Positions 41,319 to 49,833 of a stretch of DNA of 64,000 bases are shown in pieces (position 1 is the first letter of the stretch; the number at the start of each line of letters is the position of its first letter). The position numbers and the translations under genes are program-made. The DNA is from CAYWRO01 sp964460345 (lineage in GTDB: Bacteria; Planctomycetota; Phycisphaerae; Phycisphaerales; UBA1924), in assembly GCA_964460345.1 (NCBI GenBank), contig CAYWRO010000008.1, positions 14,588 through 78,587 on the forward strand. The letters run 5' to 3'. Under the pieces are notes generated by a model. That model saw only the letters and a list, made by a program, of their open reading frames with translations, did no database searches and was not told the DNA's origin.

Positions 41319-42311
41319 ATGACGAAGCACACGCTCACGCTCGCGCACTCCCCCGACTCCGATGACATGGTCATGTGGTGGCCGCTGGCCGGGATGGTCG
41401 GCCCCGACGGCGTCCCCGCGCCCGGCGAGGAGGGGCGGCCCGCGATCGTCTCGGAGCGGTTCGCCTTCCGGACGATCGCCGAGGACATCGAGCGGCTCAA
41501 CCGCCGCGCGATCGAGGTGGGGGACCTGGACACCACGGCGATCAGCGCTCACACCTATCCGCACGTGGCGGGGCGGTACCGGATCACGGCGTGCGGGGCG
41601 TCGATGGGGGACGGGTACGGGCCGCGCGTGGTCGTCCCGGCCGATTCCCACGTCGAGACCGTCCGCGACCTGGTGCGCCTCGGCGTGCGAGTCGCCGTTC
41701 CGGGGGTTCGCACGACGGCGTTTCTCGTGCTCAGTTTGCTGGCGGGCGAGCAGGGAGGCGGCCACGGAGAGGGGCAGGGAGGGGGGCTGCAGCACGAGGA
41801 GATGCTCTTTTCCGACGTCATCGGAGCGGTCCAGTCCGGCCGCTGCGGCGCGGGGCTGCTCATCCACGAGGCCCAGCTCAACTACGGCGAGGCGGGCCTG
41901 CGCCTGATCGCGGACCTCGGGGCCGTCTGGAAGAGCCGCACCGGCCTGCCCCTGCCCCTGGGGCTGAACGTCGTCCGCCGCGATCTCGACGAGCGCTTCG
42001 GAGCCGGAAGCGAAAAAGAAGTAGCAATGCTACTGGAATCTTCCGTTCGCCACGGGCGTACACAGGTGGACGCGTCGCGGCGGTTTCTTCGCCTCCACGC
42101 CGGTGGAGGGCTCGGGGGACCGGCGGCCGGGCGCGATGAATGGCTCGACGACGACCTGCTGGACCGGTACATGGCGATGTACGTGAACGAGCACACGCAG
42201 GACATGGGCCGCAGGGGCGAGGAAGCCCTCACGCGGCTGTACGCCGACGCCGCGGCCGCCGGGCTCTGCCCGGATCCCGGCCCGATTGACGTTCTCCGCT
42301 CCAACGGCTGA
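41319..42311 (+). CDS. mqnD: menaquinone biosynthesis protein, 1,4-dihydroxy-6-naphthoate synthase-like
   Basis: 330 residues. The periplasmic-binding-protein-like MqnA/MqnD fold is shown by LTLAHSPDSDDMVMWWPL, RAIEVGDLDTTAISAHTYPH, and CGASMGDGYGPRVV. The C-terminal half includes HEAQLNYGEAGLRL and LGLNVVRRDL. MqnD acts in the futalosine route to menaquinone, converting cyclic dehypoxanthine futalosine to 1,4-dihydroxy-6-naphthoate. The start at ATG 41319 is the conserved N-terminus; the longer frame reads into repeat-rich sequence. MqnA belongs to the same superfamily, so the exact step is slightly uncertain. No other mqn gene is in the window. Confidence 0.85.
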   Translation: MTKHTLTLAHSPDSDDMVMWWPLAGMVGPDGVPAPGEEGRPAIVSERFAFRTIAEDIERLNRRAIEVGDLDTTAISAHTYPHVAGRYRITACGASMGDGYGPRVVVPADSHVETVRDLVRLGVRVAVPGVRTTAFLVLSLLAGEQGGGHGEGQGGGLQHEEMLFSDVIGAVQSGRCGAGLLIHEAQLNYGEAGLRLIADLGAVWKSRTGLPLPLGLNVVRRDLDERFGAGSEKEVAMLLESSVRHGRTQVDASRRFLRLHAGGGLGGPAAGRDEWLDDDLLDRYMAMYVNEHTQDMGRRGEEALTRLYADAAAAGLCPDPGPIDVLRSNG

Positions 42312-42329
42312 CCCCCTCTCTCCGCACGG

Positions 42330-43280
42330 ATGCCCATGAAGAGACTCTGCCGCACCGTCGTCCACCGCCTGAACCCGCAGCGCAGGCGGCTTCGCTGGCC
42401 GCTCAAGGCGGGGCTGTTCCTGCTGGCGGTGCTGCTGGTGACGTTCCCGCGCTTGGACCTGCTGGCCCGGAACATCGTCCACTGGAGCAACGTGAACGCG
42501 CTGATCGATCCGGACTCGCCGGCGCTGGATGAACTGGCCCTCGAGGTCGAGCCGCTCCTGGTCGGTCGGCCGAAGGGGCCCGAGGCGCTGGCGATCGTCG
42601 AGGGGATCGTCCACGCGCGGATTCCGTACGCCTGGGACTGGCAGACCTGGGGCGTCGCCGACTACATGCCCACCGTCGAGCAGACCATGAAGGCCGGGCG
42701 CGAGGACTGCGACGGCCGCGCGCTGGTGGCGGCCTCCCTGCTCCAGCGCTTCGGCTACGACGCCCGCCTCAAGAGCGACCTGACGCACGTCTGGGTCTGG
42801 ACGCCGCAGGGGGAGACCATGGCGCCGCGGGAAACCGCCGGCAGAACGATGATCGGCGCCGACACCGCCGGCACGAAGCTCGACCTGCTCGCCCTGGCTG
42901 ACCCGCGCGCCCTGCTGATCGACATGCCCAAGGCCGTCGCCTACGGCGTGAGCGTCTTCCCCGCGTGGCGCGAACTGATCCTGCTGAGCGTCTTCTGCGG
43001 ACTCATCCTGCGGCCCGGCTTCTTGCGCGGCCGCGCCGCCGTCGGCGTGCTGATGCTCGTCGGCGCCGGCGTCATGCTCCGATATTCCTGCGGCGACGTC
43101 GCCTGCGCGCACGGCGCGTGGGGCGGCCTGGCGCTGGCGGCCTCCGGCCTCCGCAGCCTCCTGATTGCCGCGCGCGGGCGGCCGATAAGCACGGCAGGCA
43201 CGCCTGCGCCGGCGCAAGGTGCAGTTGTTGCGGCCGAATCCACCGGCGCGGCTGGTTCTCAGGTCGCGGTCGGCGCATAG
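42330..43280 (+). CDS. transglutaminase-like cysteine protease-fold membrane protein
   Basis: 316 residues. One transmembrane helix (LKAGLFLLAVLLVTFPRL, about 25-42) anchors a periplasmic transglutaminase-like domain. The domain has YMPTVEQTMKAGREDCDGRA with the candidate nucleophile Cys127, and LKSDLTHVWVW with His153. The C-terminal part has two or three further membrane segments (ELILLSVFCGLILRPGFL onward). The last 45 residues are low-complexity and partly derived from a GCAGGCACGCCTGC-type repeat. A protease or cross-linking role at the membrane is inferred. It starts 18 bp after mqnD; ATG 42336 is an equally likely start. Confidence 0.75.
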   Translation: MPMKRLCRTVVHRLNPQRRRLRWPLKAGLFLLAVLLVTFPRLDLLARNIVHWSNVNALIDPDSPALDELALEVEPLLVGRPKGPEALAIVEGIVHARIPYAWDWQTWGVADYMPTVEQTMKAGREDCDGRALVAASLLQRFGYDARLKSDLTHVWVWTPQGETMAPRETAGRTMIGADTAGTKLDLLALADPRALLIDMPKAVAYGVSVFPAWRELILLSVFCGLILRPGFLRGRAAVGVLMLVGAGVMLRYSCGDVACAHGAWGGLALAASGLRSLLIAARGRPISTAGTPAPAQGAVVAAESTGAAGSQVAVGA

Positions 43281-43406
43281 TTTGGCCCGGCCGGGGCGCG
43301 AAAGCCGCTTCCGGCCTGCGGCCGTACCGACGTTGAGGTGTGGGAGTGCCGGCCGCTCGTTTGCCGGTTTGTTGCGCTGCAGACAGGTTGCAAGGAGTTC
43401 CGCCGA

Positions 43407-45296
43407 ATGCCGGGAAGTCATCCGCGTGCGCGCCGTGCGCTAGAAGTGATCTGGGCGACCGCGGGCCTGGCGCTGGTCGCGGGCGTAGCCATCGGCGTGA
43501 ACCCGATCCCCTCCACGCTGAACGACTTCTACCAGCCGGGCACGCAGCCGGGGGTGCTCACCGACTCCATGATGAGCGCGATGAACAACTGCCGCTTCTG
43601 CCACGGCGAGTACAACGAGGCGCACGCCCCCTTTGATCGCTGGGCGGCAAGCATGATGGGCCAGGCCGCACGCGACCCGATCTTTCACGCCTGCCTGGAC
43701 ATCGCTTTGCAGGATTCTCCCGCCGCCGGTGAGATGTGCCTCCGCTGCCACACGCCGCAAGGGTGGCTCGCCGGGCGGTCATCCCCGCCGGATGGCTCCG
43801 CGCTGGCCGGCGCGGACCTTGAAGGCGTCGCCTGCTCCGTCTGTCACCGCATGGTGGACCCGCAGCAGGATCCGATGCTGACCAATCCACCGGAAGACGG
43901 CGCGATTTTGCAGGCGCTGGCCGCGTCCGGCGACCTGCCGTCCGCGCCGCACAGCGGCACGTATGTCATCGATCCCGAGGATCGCCGCCGCGGCCCCTTC
44001 AATCTCAACGCCGACTGGAATCACCAGGGCGGCTTCTTCTACCACGACTTTCTCCAGTCGCCCTTTCATCAGTCGTCGCAGCTCTGCGCGACGTGCCACG
44101 ATGTGAGCAACCCGCTCTATGAGCGACAGGGGGATGGTTCGTACGCCCTGTCCGCCTACGACACGCCGCACGGAACGGGCAACAAGTACGAGCAGTTCCC
44201 CGTCGAACGCACCTACAGCGAGTGGGCCAGCAGCGCCTTCGCCCAGGGGCCGATCGAGATGGGCGGCCGCTTCGGCGGTAACAAGACGGCCGTGAGTTCG
44301 TGCCAGGACTGCCACATGCCCGACACCTCCGGCGAGGGGTGTGCGCTGAATCCGCCGCTTCGGCACAACCTGCCGCAACACAACTTCAACGGCGCCAACT
44401 CGTGGGTTCTCGCCGCGATTAACGCCAGCAACCTCCAGGGCCAGACCGGACTGACCGACGAGAACGTCGAGGCCTCGCTCGAGCGCAACCGCAGGATGCT
44501 GGAGGCGGCCTCCGACCTGGCCCTCTACAGCGACGGCTCCACGCTGACGGCCCGCATCATCAACTATTCCGGACACAAGCTCCCCACCGGCTACGGCGAA
44601 GGCCGGCGCATGTGGATCCACGTTGTCTTTCAGGATGCGCTCGGGCAGGCCGTCGCCGAGTACGGTGCGTACGACCCCGAAACCGCCGTGCTCGATGCCA
44701 CGGGCACACGCGTCTATGAAGTCGAACAAGGCGTTGATGCGGCCGTCGCCGCCGCGGCGGACCTGCCCGTCGGGCCGTCCTTCCACTTCGCGCTGAACAA
44801 CAAGGTGTACAAGGACAACCGCATTCCGCCGATCGGGTTTACAAACGCTGCCTTCGAGCAGGTGCAGGCAGAGCCCGTGGCTCATGTGTACGCCGACGGC
44901 CAGCACTGGGACGATGCGGCCTTCGCCATCCCCCCTGGCGCGGCGACAGCGCTGGTGACGGTGTATCACCAGACCACGACGAAGGAGTACATCGAGTTCC
45001 TGCGCGATGAGAACGTGAACTCCGTCGGTGATCCGCTGAACCCGAGCACCGGTGAGATCGCCTACAACCTGTGGGTCGCGTTCGGCAAGAGCAAGCCCGT
45101 GGAGATGGACAACGCGTCGATCAACCTGGCCTGTCCGTGCGATCTGGATGTGAACGGCGCGGACGTCTTCGACCTGCTTGCCTACCTGGACGGCTGGTTC
45201 GAAGCGGCGCCCGCCGCGGACTACGACCTGAGCGGCAGCGTCGATGTCTTCGACCTGCTGGCGTACCTGGATTGCTGGTTCGCGTGCCCCGTCTGA
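43407..45296 (+). CDS. exported penta-haem cytochrome c with dockerin-like C-terminal repeats
   Basis: 629 residues. An uncleaved anchor or signal peptide spans about 12-31. Five CxxCH haem c motifs are visible: CRFCH (62-66), CLRCH (111-115), CSVCH (143-147), CATCH (227-231) and CQDCH (299-303). The region after about 350 is beta-rich without haem sites. Near the end, VFDLLAYLDGWF and VDVFDLLAYLDCWF form a duplicated EF-hand-like dockerin tag, as in the sugar dehydrogenase at 28 kb. It probably transfers electrons outside the inner membrane; the redox partner and substrate are unknown. AAGGAG stands 10 nt before the ATG at 43407. Confidence 0.88.
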   Translation: MPGSHPRARRALEVIWATAGLALVAGVAIGVNPIPSTLNDFYQPGTQPGVLTDSMMSAMNNCRFCHGEYNEAHAPFDRWAASMMGQAARDPIFHACLDIALQDSPAAGEMCLRCHTPQGWLAGRSSPPDGSALAGADLEGVACSVCHRMVDPQQDPMLTNPPEDGAILQALAASGDLPSAPHSGTYVIDPEDRRRGPFNLNADWNHQGGFFYHDFLQSPFHQSSQLCATCHDVSNPLYERQGDGSYALSAYDTPHGTGNKYEQFPVERTYSEWASSAFAQGPIEMGGRFGGNKTAVSSCQDCHMPDTSGEGCALNPPLRHNLPQHNFNGANSWVLAAINASNLQGQTGLTDENVEASLERNRRMLEAASDLALYSDGSTLTARIINYSGHKLPTGYGEGRRMWIHVVFQDALGQAVAEYGAYDPETAVLDATGTRVYEVEQGVDAAVAAAADLPVGPSFHFALNNKVYKDNRIPPIGFTNAAFEQVQAEPVAHVYADGQHWDDAAFAIPPGAATALVTVYHQTTTKEYIEFLRDENVNSVGDPLNPSTGEIAYNLWVAFGKSKPVEMDNASINLACPCDLDVNGADVFDLLAYLDGWFEAAPAADYDLSGSVDVFDLLAYLDCWFACPV

Positions 45297-45312
45297 TCCG
45301 CTCGCCGGCAGC

Positions 45313-47073
45313 CTACCGGATTCGGATCGCCCGCATTGCCAGGAACATCGGGATCTCCCGCCGGATGCGATTCTCTTCCTGCGCTCGCGGCCCCGAAACA
45401 CTCGCGCGCGGGCTCGTCCACTCTTCGAGCGCTTCGATGGCCAGTCCGGCGCGTGAGAGCGCTGCGATGTAGTCCTGCAGCGGCCGGTGAAACGTCCAGG
45501 TCTTCACATCCGGCGCAGCGCCCGGGTGCATCTGCACCGCCTGGCGCATCGGTGACATGTAAGCGTCGATCCGCCGATACTGCGTGCGAGTCTTTGAATC
45601 CCAGCCCCACGATGAGTTGCGGATGATTCGGAACGAGGGGTGCGAGATCACGAAGACGAACGCGCCGTCCGGCTTGAGCGATCCGGCAACCCCTTCGAAG
45701 ACGGGACCGAGCGGACCGATGTTCGTCAGCGCCATCACGCTCACCGCCCGATCAAACAAGCCCAGCTCCAGCGCCGTGAGCTGACGGGCGTCGCCCACAT
45801 GGAACTCGGTCGTGCCCGCCGCGCCGGCATCAGTCTCCTGTTCGGCCTCATTTGCTGTCTGCACGCTGCGCGCCCGCGCCGTCTCGATGAGCGACTCGGA
45901 AGCGTCCACGCCGACTACATGCGCTCCAAACTTCGCCAGACGCCGCGCCGCGATCCCCTGTCCGCATGCCAGGTCGAGTACGCGCATCGCCGGCTCCAGC
46001 CGAAGCAGACGCTCAACGCCCGGCAGGATGATGCGCTCATACAGGTCGCTCCCGCGCTCATCGAGCAACTGGTCGTACCAGGAGGCGACCTGCTCCCACG
46101 ATGTATCACGAGGGGATGTCGGCGCGGCCGTTGACGCGGCGGCTTCCGATCCCGTCGTGCGTTGAGGCCCAGGCTCCGCCTCGTGATCATCGACGGATGT
46201 CGCGTGCTCATAGGCGGGCGTTGTGTGCGTCCCCTCCTCCGGCCCCGCGGCCACTTCCTGCGCCGGGGGCGTGGCCCCGACTGCTCGCCAGAACTCCGGA
46301 AGCGGCGCGCGAAATCGCATTGCCCGCCGCGTCTTCGGGTGATCCAGCCCGACCTCCCACACGTGCAGCGCGAGTCGTCCGATCGGATCGCTCGCGGCAC
46401 CGTGAACGCGGTCTCCCGCCACAGGGTGCCCCGCCGCGGCGAGGCGCGCCCGGATCTCCTCCTCATTGTGCGTCCGGGCCCGCACCTGCGCCAGCGTCAG
46501 CCCCGCGCCTGTCTCAATCACCCGAAACTGGATGACCGAGCCGGCTCGCATGCCCGTGCGTGAAGGGTCCGTGTCCGCCTGAATGCCCCCCGTGGATCCG
46601 GGCTTGCCCAACTCCCCCTCCAGTAGTGCCAGGTGCGTCCGCTGCATGCCGGACCGAAGCTCCTTAAGCCTCTCGAGCGCCGTTTTCGATCGCACCAGCA
46701 CCGCAATCCCCGACCCCTCTCGCGAAGGGGCGAAGGCAAGCCGAGGCCGAAATCGCGCGAGTGGTCCTGAACGCACCCCCACCTCGCCCGCCGCGTCGAT
46801 CAGCGTGGCTCCGCCGCGGCCGGAGGGGTCGGACGGCGTCATCCCCGTCGGCTTCATCAATAGAAGAAGGTCCCGGTCGGCGTGTATCACCTGAACAGGG
46901 GGAGGGGGCGGCCGCTTCGGACCGGTTGGCCGGCGGGCCGGGTATGGCCCCCCTTGTTCTGGGGTGTACGGGCGGCGAGGGCCCGAGTCTCGGCGCGGCG
47001 GACCGCCGCGAGGAAAGCCGCCGCTCGGGCCGCCACGGGCATCGGGCCGTCTTGGGGGTCGTCGCTCAGCCAT
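45313..47073 (-). CDS. fusion of a degenerate RluA-type pseudouridine synthase domain and a SAM-dependent methyltransferase
   Basis: 586 residues. Residues 1-58 are a disordered Arg/Pro/Gly-rich tail. Residues 60-266 follow the RluA pseudouridine synthase pattern: VIHADRDLLLLMKPTGMTPS, then RPRLAFAPSREGSGIAVLV, GIQADTDPSRTG, LTLAQVRARTHNEEEIRARL, GHPVAGDRVHG and RLALHVWEV. The catalytic HRLD motif is replaced by FAPS (114-117), so the essential Asp is Ser117 and synthase activity is unlikely. After an acidic linker (270-325) comes a class I methyltransferase with LDLACGQG (367-374), VVGVD and DRAVSVMALTNIGPLGP. RNA methylation guided by the inactive domain is inferred. ATG 47073 overlaps the coaB stop by 8 bp. 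Confidence 0.82.
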   Translation of the reverse strand: MAERRPPRRPDARGGPSGGFPRGGPPRRDSGPRRPYTPEQGGPYPARRPTGPKRPPPPPVQVIHADRDLLLLMKPTGMTPSDPSGRGGATLIDAAGEVGVRSGPLARFRPRLAFAPSREGSGIAVLVRSKTALERLKELRSGMQRTHLALLEGELGKPGSTGGIQADTDPSRTGMRAGSVIQFRVIETGAGLTLAQVRARTHNEEEIRARLAAAGHPVAGDRVHGAASDPIGRLALHVWEVGLDHPKTRRAMRFRAPLPEFWRAVGATPPAQEVAAGPEEGTHTTPAYEHATSVDDHEAEPGPQRTTGSEAAASTAAPTSPRDTSWEQVASWYDQLLDERGSDLYERIILPGVERLLRLEPAMRVLDLACGQGIAARRLAKFGAHVVGVDASESLIETARARSVQTANEAEQETDAGAAGTTEFHVGDARQLTALELGLFDRAVSVMALTNIGPLGPVFEGVAGSLKPDGAFVFVISHPSFRIIRNSSWGWDSKTRTQYRRIDAYMSPMRQAVQMHPGAAPDVKTWTFHRPLQDYIAALSRAGLAIEALEEWTSPRASVSGPRAQEENRIRREIPMFLAMRAIRIR

Positions 47074-47773
47074 GGGCTGTCGCCCCGGCAGTTCCGGCGT
47101 GGACGCACGCGATGGCATCAAGGAGCCAGCCGGCGAACTGGGTTTTCAGGATCTGCCCGTCTGTTTTCAGCTCCTGCCCGTCGCGGCAGACCAGCGTCGC
47201 CCGGATCTGGTCCGACTCCATCGTCTCCAGCGGGTTGGCCACGATGGCATCCACGTTCTTGCGGGCAAGCTTGGCGCGGGCGGAGGCCATCAGTTCCGCC
47301 TCCGGCTCGAGGGCAAAGGCGACAATCGTCTGGCCCGGCGAGCGCCGCTGGGCACATCCGGCCACCAGGTCGGGCGTGGGGTCCAGTTCGAGGACCATTT
47401 TCTCCCCCGTCCGGCGGAGCTTCTGGCCGTCGGCTCCCGGCACGCGCCGGGGGCGGTAATCGGCCACCGCCGCGGCCATTACAAGGATGTCGCACTCCGG
47501 CAGGTGCTGGTGCAGGAGGGCCTCCAGGTCGCCCGTGGTCTGGAACCTGTGCAGGCGGATCGCCGTATCGGCGGTTGTCAGGGGCGTCGGCCCGAGAAGT
47601 AGTGTCACGCGCCAGTTTCGTTTGGCGGCGGCTTCGGCGAGGGCGATCCCCAGGCGTCCGGTGGAGCGGTTTCCGATGTAACGGACCGCATCGATCGGCT
47701 CGTGGGTCGGTCCGGCGGTGATGAGGAGTCGAGGCAATTGCGTCGTGGGGGGATTTGGTGGGGAGGTGTGCAC
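47066..47773 (-). CDS. coaB: phosphopantothenate-cysteine ligase (stand-alone CoaB domain)
   Basis: 235 residues from GTG 47773. In most bacteria CoaB is the C-terminal half of the bifunctional CoaBC (Dfp); here the flavin-dependent decarboxylase half is missing. LLITAGPTHEPIDAVRYIGN and NRSTGRLGIALAE are the conserved ligase start. VMAAAVADYRP, LRRTGEKMVLELDPTPDL and KNVDAIVANP are the other CoaB signatures. The start at 47773 is chosen because a longer ATG frame (48034) would overlap the divergent pilB start, and AGGG precedes this GTG. A separate coaC is expected elsewhere. The methyltransferase fusion gene follows with an overlap. Confidence 0.88.
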   Translation of the reverse strand: MHTSPPNPPTTQLPRLLITAGPTHEPIDAVRYIGNRSTGRLGIALAEAAAKRNWRVTLLLGPTPLTTADTAIRLHRFQTTGDLEALLHQHLPECDILVMAAAVADYRPRRVPGADGQKLRRTGEKMVLELDPTPDLVAGCAQRRSPGQTIVAFALEPEAELMASARAKLARKNVDAIVANPLETMESDQIRATLVCRDGQELKTDGQILKTQFAGWLLDAIACVHAGTAGATAHG

Positions 47774-48021
47774 GGCTGCCCTGACGTTTTGGGAGGGATG
47801 CCCCGCCGAGTGCGACGCGGCTTCCACAGGGTAGGTTGGGCGCAAGCGCCGGGGCAGTGGGGGCGGTTGGGGAGGCGGTCGCCGCGCCCGGGTCAACGGG
47901 GCCGTGCGTGAGATGGGGCGGGAGGTGGTCAGTCGGCGGCGACGATCCGCGTTGGGTTCGCTAGGATCGGGGATTGACGCCTTCTGGGCATGGTTCGCGA
48001 AGCTGAACAGACGAAAGAAGC

Positions 48022-49770
48022 ATGGCACGTTCACGCAAGAAACTCGGCGACATTCTGGTGGGTTGGGGCGTCCTGACCTCGGCGCAGCTTGAGAAGGCGA
48101 TGAACAACGCCACGAGCGAGGGCAAGCGCCTCGGAGATGCGATCATCGAGGCGGGTTTCGCCAAGGAAGACCAGGTCGCCAAGGCGCTGGCGAACCAGTT
48201 TGGCATGGAGTATGTCGACCTGTCGGCGGACGGGATCGCCGACAAGATCGACACCAAGCTCGTGCCCGAGGATCTGATCAAGAAGCACTTGATCCTCCCG
48301 ATGTCGCGAACGAACGGGCGGCTGTCGCTGATCGTTCACGATCCGATGGACCTGGAACTGCAGGACATGCTGCGGTTCCGGCTCAACGTCGAACTGGACG
48401 CGAAGCTCTCGTCGCGCTCCGCCATCCGCGGGTTCATCGACACCAAGCTCGGCCGGCCGAAGATGGTCGCCGAGGGTGAATCGCTCATCACCGAGTCGAT
48501 CGACCGCACGATTGACCGCTCCGTTGACCGCTCGGTTGACAAGTCGATCGACATCAGCGGCGAAGAGGCCCCGATTGTGCGCCTGGCGACGAGAATCCTC
48601 GTCGAGGCGTGCAAGATGCGGGCCAGCGACATTCACATCGAACCGATGGCCGACCGTGTGCGCTTGCGGTACCGGATCGACGGCGTCTGCATCGAGCGTG
48701 ACAATCTGCCCAAGCGCATGCAGAACTCCCTGCTCAGCCGCATCAAGCTGATGTCGGGGATGAACATCGCCGAGAAGCGTGCGCCGCAGGACGGCCGCAT
48801 CAAAATTCCGGTCGACGATGTGCAGATCGACTTCCGTGTGTCAGCCTGTCCGGCCTACCACGGCGAGAGCATCGTCCTTCGTATTCTGCGTCCTGAGTCG
48901 GTGCGCATCGGCCTGGTCAACATCGGCTTCGAGGAGGACAACCTCGAAGTCTTCAACCGCATCATCCGCCGCCCCAACGGCATCTTCCTGGTCACCGGGC
49001 CGACCGGTTCCGGTAAGACGACCACGCTCTACTCGGCGCTGGACGTCCTTAACAGGCCTGACAAGAAGATCATCACGGCCGAGGACCCGATCGAGTACAA
49101 CTTTGACGGCATCAACCAGTGCCAGGTCAACGAGAAGATCGGTCTTGGCTTCCCCGCGATTCTCCGCACGATGCTGCGCCAGGCGCCCAACATCATCCTC
49201 GTCGGTGAAATCCGCGACCGCGAGGTGGGCGAAATCGCCATTCAGGCGGCGCTCACCGGCCACCTGGTCTTCTCCACGCTCCACACCAACGACGCCCCCG
49301 GCGCGATCACCCGTCTGATCGACATGGGCATCAAGCCGTTCCTTGTCGCATCGTCGATTCAGGCCATCATGGCCCAGCGGCTCATCCGCGTGCTCTGCAA
49401 GGAGTGCAAGGCGCTCGATCCTTCGCCGGATGCGAAGTACCTCCACCTCACCGAGATCTCCCGCGAGGAAGCCCGCGGCAAGGTGCACAAGGCCGTCGGC
49501 TGCCCCAACTGCAACAACGTCGGCTACCGCGGCAGGCAGGCCATTTTCGAGCTCATGCAGATGAACACGGAGATGCGCGAGATGGCGTTCAACAAGGCCG
49601 CCACCGGCGCGATCCGCAAGGCCGCCATCGCCAGCGGCATGCGCACGCTTGTCCAGGACGGCAAAATCAAGATCCTCCGCGGCGTGACCTCTCCCGCCGA
49701 GATCGCCCGCATGGCGCAGGTCGAAGGCATCATTGAGGACACAGAAGCCGAGATTGAGCTCGAAGTCTGA
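48022..49770 (+). CDS. pilB: type IV pilus / type II secretion assembly ATPase, PilB/GspE family (first copy)
   Basis: 582 residues. The N-terminal T2SSE domain (LGDILVGWGVLTSAQLEKAM to about 145) precedes the hexameric ATPase: RASDIHIEPMADRVRLRYRI, Walker A GPTGSGKT (326-333), Asp box EDPIEYNFDGINQ, Walker B ILVGEIRDREVGE, His box HLVFSTLHTNDAPGA. The tetra-Cys zinc site (CKECK and CPNCN) is typical of extension ATPases. The linker at 159-177 is a four-residue repeat (SIDR-TIDR-SVDR-SVDK-SID). It powers pilin polymerisation at the inner membrane. It is the first gene of the plus-strand operon; the 248 bp upstream hold the promoter, not recognisable by eye. Confidence 0.95.
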   Translation: MARSRKKLGDILVGWGVLTSAQLEKAMNNATSEGKRLGDAIIEAGFAKEDQVAKALANQFGMEYVDLSADGIADKIDTKLVPEDLIKKHLILPMSRTNGRLSLIVHDPMDLELQDMLRFRLNVELDAKLSSRSAIRGFIDTKLGRPKMVAEGESLITESIDRTIDRSVDRSVDKSIDISGEEAPIVRLATRILVEACKMRASDIHIEPMADRVRLRYRIDGVCIERDNLPKRMQNSLLSRIKLMSGMNIAEKRAPQDGRIKIPVDDVQIDFRVSACPAYHGESIVLRILRPESVRIGLVNIGFEEDNLEVFNRIIRRPNGIFLVTGPTGSGKTTTLYSALDVLNRPDKKIITAEDPIEYNFDGINQCQVNEKIGLGFPAILRTMLRQAPNIILVGEIRDREVGEIAIQAALTGHLVFSTLHTNDAPGAITRLIDMGIKPFLVASSIQAIMAQRLIRVLCKECKALDPSPDAKYLHLTEISREEARGKVHKAVGCPNCNNVGYRGRQAIFELMQMNTEMREMAFNKAATGAIRKAAIASGMRTLVQDGKIKILRGVTSPAEIARMAQVEGIIEDTEAEIELEV

Positions 49771-49833
49771 CCCCCACGGCGGGAAACCGAACGACCAAGC
49801 CCCTTAAACAGGGGTTCATGAGGAAGCAGCCGA

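Noticed and set aside
45313..47073. Active pseudouridine synthase
   Set aside because: The catalytic HRLD motif is FAPS, so the essential Asp is missing.
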